Under the pieces are notes generated by a model. That model was not told the DNA's origin. It ran no database searches and saw only the letters and a list, made by a program, of their open reading frames with translations. From the NCBI GenBank assembly GCA_003561595.1, contig PWWF01000420.1, positions 1 through 7,348 on the forward strand: a stretch of 7,348 nucleotides of DNA, given 5' to 3'. Below, in pieces: positions 1-4,156 of this stretch. Position 1 is the stretch's first letter. Every line of letters starts with the position of its first letter. This stretch comes from Paracoccaceae bacterium (GTDB lineage Bacteria > Pseudomonadota > Alphaproteobacteria > Rhodobacterales > Rhodobacteraceae). A program made the translations under genes and the position numbers.

Positions 1-651
1 ACCCGGATAGAGGCCGAGACTTGGCCCCCCGGCACGCGCCTGCCGACCGAGGCGCAGATGATGCAGGCATTCGGCGTCAGCCGCGCCGTGATCCGAGAGG
101 CGATTGCCCAATTGCGCAATGCCGGGCTGGTGGAAACGCGGCAGGGCGCGGGGGCCTTTGTCGCCGCCCCCGGCGCGCGCCCGATCCGGCTGGAACCCGC
201 GCAGGCGATGGACCCGCGCGCCTTTGCCAGGCTCTATGAATTGCGCAACCCGCTGGAGGTTGAGGCCGCAGGGCTTGCCGCGCAGAATGCGCGCAAACCC
301 GATCTGGCGCGGCTGGCGCGCGCCATGGCGCGCTTCGATGCGCCGGAGGAAAGTATCGAGGCATCGGTCGCCGCCGATCTGGAATTTCACCACGCCATCG
401 CGCTGGCCACGCAGAACCCTTATTTCGTGCAGGTGCTGGCCGCGATTTCCGACCGGATCGCGCATGTGATCCGCGCTGCGCGGGCCGAGATGACATTGGC
501 CGATCTGCATGCCCGCACCCGCAGCGAACATGGCGCGATCTGCGCGGCCATCACCGCGCGCGACCCGCAGGCCGCACGCGCGGCCATGCGCGCGCATATG
601 GCCGGGGGTGCGGCGCGGATCGGGCTGCGCCACAGGCGGGGGCCGACATGA
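1..651 (+). CDS. GntR/FadR-family transcriptional regulator with FCD domain, 5' end cut by window
   Basis: The reading frame is open from base 1 and ends at TGA 649-651, giving 216 residues; only roughly the first 10-25 residues should be missing, since family members are about 220-250 aa. The N-terminal part (codons from about 28 to 165) is a GntR winged helix-turn-helix: PPGTRLPTEAQ, then GVSRAVIREAIAQL, then the wing GLVETRQGAGAFV. The rest is an all-helical FCD effector domain. Its four usual metal-binding positions are all present: Asp (codon 376) and His (388) in DLEFHH, His (529) in SEHGAI and His (595) in MRAHM. Such proteins are cytoplasmic DNA-binding repressors or activators that respond to small carboxylates or sugar acids. 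It lies upstream of and co-directional with the hydroxyacid dehydrogenase gene, which is therefore a plausible target. An in-frame ATG at 58 is inside the HTH and is not the true start. The effector is unknown. Confidence 0.93.
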   Translation, partial: TRIEAETWPPGTRLPTEAQMMQAFGVSRAVIREAIAQLRNAGLVETRQGAGAFVAAPGARPIRLEPAQAMDPRAFARLYELRNPLEVEAAGLAAQNARKPDLARLARAMARFDAPEESIEASVAADLEFHHAIALATQNPYFVQVLAAISDRIAHVIRAARAEMTLADLHARTRSEHGAICAAITARDPQAARAAMRAHMAGGAARIGLRHRRGPT

Positions 652-821
652 GCGCGCGCCCGCGCGCCAGGGTGTCCGGGGCGGCAACACTCGGGGGATT
701 GACCCACCCCCTGCCCTGCCGCATCGTCGCGCCGAGCCGTTCGGGCCGTGTGACTTATGGATGACACTTGATCGGGGCCCTTGAGCAGGACACCCGCGCA
801 GGCAAAAAAGGAAAAGACCCC
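652..821. other. Intergenic region between gntR and the hydroxyacid dehydrogenase gene
   Basis: This 170-bp gap has no credible gene. A 38-codon frame starts at the ATGA overlapping the gntR stop (648-764), but it is arginine-rich, resembles nothing I know and lacks support. There is a TTGACC at 699-704, but the hexamer 17 bp downstream (CATCGT) is a poor -10, so I do not call a promoter. The only symmetric element is an imperfect inverted repeat at 748-767 (GTGTGA, 8 bp, TGACAC, one mismatch), 54 bp before the next start codon. The two + strand genes could be co-transcribed or the second could have its own promoter here; the sequence does not decide. Confidence 0.5.
808..813 (+). promoter_or_regulatory. 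Ribosome binding site of the hydroxyacid dehydrogenase
   Basis: AAGGAA lies in the A-rich stretch at 804-816, with a 5-10 base spacing from the ATG at 822. This fixes the start at 822 rather than at the in-frame ATG at 768, which would add 18 residues with no similarity to the family and has no comparable site. Confidence 0.75.
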
Positions 822-1757
822 ATGACCAAAATCCTCGCCATCGGCAATTACGGCCCTGCCGATCATGACGCCCTGACGACTGAGTTGGGGGCCACGGTTC
901 TGCGGGATTTCGCGGCGCTTGATGCGCTGAGCGAGGGGGTGCGTGGCGCTGTCCGGACGGTGGCCTACAAGGACCATCATGCCTTTGACGCCGATGTCAT
1001 GGCACGCCTGCCGGGGTTGGAGCTGATCGCCAATTACGGCGTCGGTTATGACGCCATCGACATCGCCGCCGCGCAGGCGCGCGGGATCGCGGTGACGAAT
1101 ACTCCGGGCGTGCTGGATGAGGATGTCGCCGATCTGGCCGTCTGCATGTGGATCGCCGCCTGTCGGCAGGTGATGCAGGCCGCCGGCCATGTGCAAAGCG
1201 GCGGCTGGCGCGCGGGCACGGCCCTGCCGCTGGCGACCAAGGCCAGCGGGCGCAAGGTGGGCATTGTGGGCATGGGGCGGATCGGTCAGGCCGTGGCGAC
1301 CCGGCTGCGCGCCTTTGGCTGCGAGGTTCATTATACCTCTCGCAGCCGCAAACCGGGGGCGGATCTGATCTGGCATCAGAGTGTGACCGACATGGCGCAG
1401 GCGGTGGATGATCTGATCATCACAATCGTCGGCGGCCCCGAGACGCAGGGCCATGTCGGGGCCGACGCGCTGGCCGCTTTGGGCCAGGGCTACATTGTCA
1501 ATGTCGCGCGCGGCAGTGTGGTGGATGAAGAGGCGCTGATCGCCGCGCTGGAAGGGGGCGCAATCGCCGGGGCCGCGCTTGATGTCTTTGCCCGCGAACC
1601 CGATGCCGATCCGCGCCTGATTGCCCTGCCCAATGTGCTGGCCCTGCCCCATATCGGCAGCGCAACCACCCAGACCCGTGCTGCGATGGGCGCATTGCAG
1701 CGCGCCAATATCGCGGCCCACTTGGACGGGCGCGCGCTGCTGACCCCGGTGCCGTAA
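822..1757 (+). CDS. D-2-hydroxyacid dehydrogenase, glyoxylate/hydroxypyruvate reductase type
   Basis: A 311-residue cytoplasmic oxidoreductase of the D-isomer-specific 2-hydroxyacid dehydrogenase family, typical length. The substrate loop NYGVGYDAID is at residues 71-80. The Rossmann signature GMGRIG is at 150-155. The catalytic triad is complete: Arg230 (NVARGS), Glu259 (AREPDAD) and His277 (LPHIGS). At the end of the second Rossmann strand, where NAD-specific enzymes carry an acidic residue, this protein has YTSRSRK (171-177). By family knowledge that basic segment indicates a preference for NADP(H), as in glyoxylate/hydroxypyruvate reductases. The likely reaction is NADPH-dependent reduction of glyoxylate, hydroxypyruvate or a related 2-oxoacid; the exact substrate is inference. 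It follows the FCD-type regulator on the same strand, and its end is only 9 bp from the convergent fucU-like gene. Class assignment is secure, substrate is not. Confidence 0.93.
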   Translation: MTKILAIGNYGPADHDALTTELGATVLRDFAALDALSEGVRGAVRTVAYKDHHAFDADVMARLPGLELIANYGVGYDAIDIAAAQARGIAVTNTPGVLDEDVADLAVCMWIAACRQVMQAAGHVQSGGWRAGTALPLATKASGRKVGIVGMGRIGQAVATRLRAFGCEVHYTSRSRKPGADLIWHQSVTDMAQAVDDLIITIVGGPETQGHVGADALAALGQGYIVNVARGSVVDEEALIAALEGGAIAGAALDVFAREPDADPRLIALPNVLALPHIGSATTQTRAAMGALQRANIAAHLDGRALLTPVP

Positions 1758-1766
1758 GGCGCGCTG
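1758..1766. other. 9-bp convergent junction
   Basis: The dehydrogenase TAA (1755-1757) and the fucU TGA (1769 to 1767, minus) are separated by nine bases. No hairpin with a T-tract can be seen here or in the immediately flanking coding ends, so a factor-independent terminator is not evident for either unit. Confidence 0.6.
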
Positions 1767-2204
1767 TCAGGTGACCACGCCCTTGCGCAGGATGAAATTG
1801 CCATAAAGCCGCCGCTCTCGCGTGCGCAGGATCACGAAGGACGCGGCGGCATGGTCATAAAAGGCGAAACGCTCGGTCATGGCGATGTCGAACCCCTTGG
1901 CGCGGATCATGGGCAGCGCCTCGGCCACCACTTCGGCGGGGGTGTCGGGGTCATCGACCTGCTGCATGGCGCGCACGGGCGGGCGTTCGGCATCGAACGG
2001 GTCAATCGGCATCAGGGGCAGGATCGCGGCCAGCGCCTCGGTCGCGGAGCCGCCGAAATCCACACAGGCGCCCCATGGGGTGCGCAGCCCGGTGGCATGG
2101 GCGGGGAAATTGGCGTCCACGATGCTCAGCACATCGCCATGTCCCATGGCCGCAATCGCATACAGCGCCTCTGGCGTCAGGCGCGGGTCCACCCCGATCA
2201 GCAT
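1767..2204 (-). CDS. fucU: RbsD/FucU-family sugar mutarotase (FucU type)
   Basis: A 145-residue protein close in length to E. coli FucU (140 aa). The N-terminus MLIGVDPRLTPE is followed by MGHGD (20-24), which carries the conserved His22, then IVDANFPAH (28-36). The C-terminus has the FucU-type ERFAFYDHAAASF (111-123), then YGN (134-136) and LRKGV (139-143). These match the remembered E. coli FucU pattern (FAFYERAQKAF, KYGNILLKKGV) better than RbsD. Known members are cytoplasmic ring-shaped oligomers that interconvert alpha and beta anomers of L-fucose or other sugars, helping a kinase, isomerase or dehydrogenase downstream. Here it is the last gene of the minus-strand operon, one base after the SorC regulator stop. 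No fucose isomerase, kinase or aldolase is in the window, so the sugar may not be fucose. Confidence 0.92.
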   Translation of the reverse strand: MLIGVDPRLTPEALYAIAAMGHGDVLSIVDANFPAHATGLRTPWGACVDFGGSATEALAAILPLMPIDPFDAERPPVRAMQQVDDPDTPAEVVAEALPMIRAKGFDIAMTERFAFYDHAAASFVILRTRERRLYGNFILRKGVVT

Positions 2205-2205
2205 G

Positions 2206-3153
2206 TCAGTCCTCCTCTTCCATGCGCGTATTCAGCAGATCATGCGCGGTTGCCTCATCCGTGACAAGCGTGCTCAGCCCGATCCTTGCATGGGCCGCGC
2301 GGATCACCGGCGCGCGGGCCGTGCCGCCACAGGCCAGAACGCGCGCGCGCGCCTGCGCCACATGATCGAGGCCCACGGCCATCACGCGCTCATTGATCTC
2401 GAACCCTGTGCTGGCGCCCTCCGCATCCACGATCTGCGCCAGTATCTCGCCCACCGCCCCGGCATCGCGCAGGGCGCGCGCGGCCTGACTGTCCAGGGTT
2501 CGGAGCGCGAGCGAGGCATCCAGATCGCCCGCCCCGAACACGGCAATATCCAGTTGCTCGGCCAGATCGAACAGCGCCTGCAACCCGCAGCCCGCGATCA
2601 GCCGCGCGCGGGTGTCGGCATGATCGACAATCAGCGGTGCGGGCAGGAACATGACATCGCAGCCGAGGGACGCGGCCATCCGCGCGGCCAGCGCGCCGGG
2701 ATTGGGTCGGCCCGAGCGCACCTGCCCGCCCAGAAGCGACAGCACCAGCGCATCCGCGCGCGGGGGCGGCTGGAACGCATCAAGCGCATGGGTCAGCGTG
2801 CGCCCCCAGCCCAGCCCGATCCGCATGCCTGCCCCGATCCGGTCCGACAGCATCCGCCCCAGCGCCAGCCCGATCGCGGCATGGGGGGCCGCGCCTGGGG
2901 CGGAGGGGACGCAGATCACCTCGGGGATATTCAGGGCCTGCGCCACATCCAGCGACAGGGCCGTCAGGTCGCCCTCTGGCTGGTCGATCCAGATGCGGAT
3001 TTCGCCCAAGGCGCGCGCCTGTTCCAGCATCCGGTTGACAGTGGCGCGGCTGACGCCAAGGCGGTGGGCGATCTCGGCCTGGGTCAGCCCGTAGCCATGC
3101 GCAAGCCATGCCGCACGCAGGCGCAGATCGCGCGGGTTGACCGGCGCGCTCAT
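2206..3153 (-). CDS. SorC-family sugar-binding transcriptional regulator
   Basis: A 315-residue protein, the usual SorC/DeoR-type length. Residues about 23-45 (LTQAEIAHRLGVSRATVNRML) form the helix-turn-helix. The rest is the SorC sugar-binding domain, with family landmarks IGLGWGRTL (113-121), SLLGGQ, FGAGDLD, GAVGEILAQIVDAEG and, near the end, LVTDEATAHDLL. Family members are cytoplasmic, usually tetrameric, and bind phosphorylated sugars or polyols (sorbitol, erythritol, deoxyribonucleoside and gluconate systems). The ATG overlaps the hydrolase TGA as ATGA (3153 to 3150), so the regulator is translated with the enzymes it presumably controls. Its position fourth in the operon suggests autoregulation through the promoter before the E1 gene. 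The weak GGGG upstream is its only SD-like sequence. Family assignment is firm; the inducer is unknown but most likely a sugar or sugar phosphate handled by this operon. Confidence 0.94.
   Translation of the reverse strand: MSAPVNPRDLRLRAAWLAHGYGLTQAEIAHRLGVSRATVNRMLEQARALGEIRIWIDQPEGDLTALSLDVAQALNIPEVICVPSAPGAAPHAAIGLALGRMLSDRIGAGMRIGLGWGRTLTHALDAFQPPPRADALVLSLLGGQVRSGRPNPGALAARMAASLGCDVMFLPAPLIVDHADTRARLIAGCGLQALFDLAEQLDIAVFGAGDLDASLALRTLDSQAARALRDAGAVGEILAQIVDAEGASTGFEINERVMAVGLDHVAQARARVLACGGTARAPVIRAAHARIGLSTLVTDEATAHDLLNTRMEEED
2211..2216 (-). promoter_or_regulatory. Ribosome binding site of fucU
   Basis: On the minus strand this reads AGGAGG, six bases before the fucU ATG (2204 to 2202). 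It lies inside the last codons of the SorC gene. It is the strongest Shine-Dalgarno sequence in the operon and suggests fucU is translated well independently of upstream coupling. Confidence 0.8.
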
Positions 3154-3905
3154 GCCAGCCCCAGCGCGGTGCGGATGGTGGTGATCGTGGGGCGCGCGGC
3201 TTCCAGCTGCGGCAGGTGGCCTGCACCCTCGATCACATGATGCCGGGCATCGGGCCAGCAGGCGGGCAAGGCGGCAGGCGGGGCGATGATGCGATCGGCC
3301 GTGCCGCTGATGACATGGATCGGCAGCGGGGCCAGCGTGGGCAGATGCGGGGCCAGCGCGTGCGCCAGCCCCGGCAACAGGGCGGCGACTGCGCGCAGGG
3401 CCGCCCCGCGTTCCGGGTGCTGCATCTGCGCCAGCACACCTTGCGCCATGGCAGGCGTGATCATTGCAGGCCGGGTGAGCATCTGGCCCAGGGCCGCGCG
3501 CATCGCATCCGCGTCCTGCGCGGCCAGCAGCGCTGCGATGAAATCCGGGGCGACCGCCTGCCCCAGCCCTGCCGGCGCAATCAGAATCAGCCCTGCCACA
3601 TCCTCGGGCACCAATGCCGCCGCGCGCATCGCCACCGCCGCCCCGAAGGAATGCGCCAGCAGCCAGACCGGCGCGCCCTGTTCCGCCAAGGCGTCCGCCA
3701 GATACGGGCCGAACGCGTCCAGCCCACCTGGCACCACAGGCGCCGCCCGCCCGTGCCCCGGCAGGTCGATCAGCCCCAGCGCCACGTCATCCTTCAGCGC
3801 AGGTTCGACCAGCATCCAGACCGAACTGTCAGCGGCAAAGCCATGCACGGCCAGCACCGGCACCCCCTGTTGCGGCCCGGACCGGCGCAGGGCGACGGCA
3901 CTCAT
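3150..3905 (-). CDS. Alpha/beta-hydrolase-fold protein, resembles the acyltransferase part of AcoC (acetoin dehydrogenase E2)
   Basis: A 251-residue alpha/beta hydrolase. It has the oxyanion segment VHGF (20-23), DLPGHG (47-52), the nucleophile elbow AHSFG with Ser86 (the first Gly of the usual G-x-S-x-G is Ala), Asp204 in SGTADRI and His230 in GAGHLPQLE. IAPAGLGQAVAPDFI (109-123) and the spacing around it match my recollection of the C-terminal half of AcoC-type E2 proteins, in which a lipoyl domain is fused to a hydrolase fold that acts as dihydrolipoamide acyltransferase. The gene starts at the ATGA shared with the lipoyl-protein stop (3905 to 3902), and no Shine-Dalgarno precedes it, so translation probably depends on coupling. 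The frame extends back to an ATG at 3968, but the extra 21 residues are an arginine-rich shadow of the lipoyl gene. A simple esterase remains possible, but the neighbours favour an E2 role. Confidence 0.88.
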   Translation of the reverse strand: MSAVALRRSGPQQGVPVLAVHGFAADSSVWMLVEPALKDDVALGLIDLPGHGRAAPVVPGGLDAFGPYLADALAEQGAPVWLLAHSFGAAVAMRAAALVPEDVAGLILIAPAGLGQAVAPDFIAALLAAQDADAMRAALGQMLTRPAMITPAMAQGVLAQMQHPERGAALRAVAALLPGLAHALAPHLPTLAPLPIHVISGTADRIIAPPAALPACWPDARHHVIEGAGHLPQLEAARPTITTIRTALGLA

Positions 3906-4135
3906 GCAGGGGTCAGGCGGCCGAGAACATCGCCCACTTCGGCAATGTCGCCGGGTTCGACCAGACATTCGGACAGGGTGCCGTCGCCCGGTGCCTCGAT
4001 CTCCATGACCAGTTTGGGCGTGGTGATCTGCAGCACGGGCTGGCCCTTGGTCACAGTCGCGTCGGGATCCACCAGCCAGCTATCGACCTCTGCCTCGGTG
4101 ATGTCATTGCCAAGCTGGGGCAGGATGATGTCCAT
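3902..4135 (-). CDS. Free-standing lipoyl-domain protein (E2-type acyl carrier)
   Basis: A 77-residue protein that is exactly one lipoyl/biotinyl domain and nothing more. It opens with MDIILPQLGNDITEAEVDSW and has the beta-turn with the presumed modified lysine Lys41 in TTPKLVMEIEAP (38-49), followed by the second half GDGTLSECLVEPGDIAEVGDVL. The expected DK of E2 lipoyl domains is PK here. The fold halves and the EAP after the turn resemble E2 lipoyl domains, not biotin carriers (no MKM). The protein ends directly after the domain, with no Ala/Pro linker and no peripheral subunit-binding domain. It would carry the acyl group from the E1 encoded 21 bp upstream to the hydrolase-fold protein encoded immediately downstream. 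A good AGGAAGGGAG ribosome binding site (4152 to 4143) supports the start. Confidence 0.9.
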   Translation of the reverse strand: MDIILPQLGNDITEAEVDSWLVDPDATVTKGQPVLQITTPKLVMEIEAPGDGTLSECLVEPGDIAEVGDVLGRLTPA

Positions 4136-4142
4136 GCCGCGT

Positions 4143-4152
4143 CTCCCTTCCT
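4143..4152 (-). promoter_or_regulatory. Ribosome binding site of the lipoyl-domain gene
   Basis: On the minus strand this reads AGGAAGGGAG, ending seven bases before the ATG at 4135. It sits between the E1 stop (4159 to 4157) and the lipoyl start, so the carrier protein can be initiated independently of E1 while the hydrolase gene after it cannot obviously be. Confidence 0.75.
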
Positions 4153-4156
4153 TTGC

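Noticed and set aside
690..712. Possible hairpin terminator GGGGG...CCCCC after gntR
   Set aside because: The arms are simple G and C runs with no further pairing and no following T-tract.
648..764. 38-codon ORF whose ATG overlaps the gntR stop
   Set aside because: The ATGA overlap looks like coupling, but the peptide is basic and low-complexity with no similarity I recognise, so chance is the simpler reading.
420..1721. Long minus-strand open frame (433 codons) opposite gntR and the hydroxyacid dehydrogenase
   Set aside because: It crosses two well-identified genes and the gap between them, is rich in His, Arg and Gly as expected of an antisense GC-rich frame, and has no recognisable domain.
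1879..3240. Long plus-strand open frame (453 codons) opposite fucU, sorC and the hydrolase end
   Set aside because: It spans three clearly supported minus-strand genes. Its translation is low-complexity and Arg/Gln-rich with no family features.
3906..3968. Upstream start for the hydrolase at 3968, adding 21 residues
   Set aside because: The added residues are an Arg/Cys-rich shadow of the lipoyl gene frame. The ATG at 3905 gives the normal hydrolase N-terminus and an ATGA junction.
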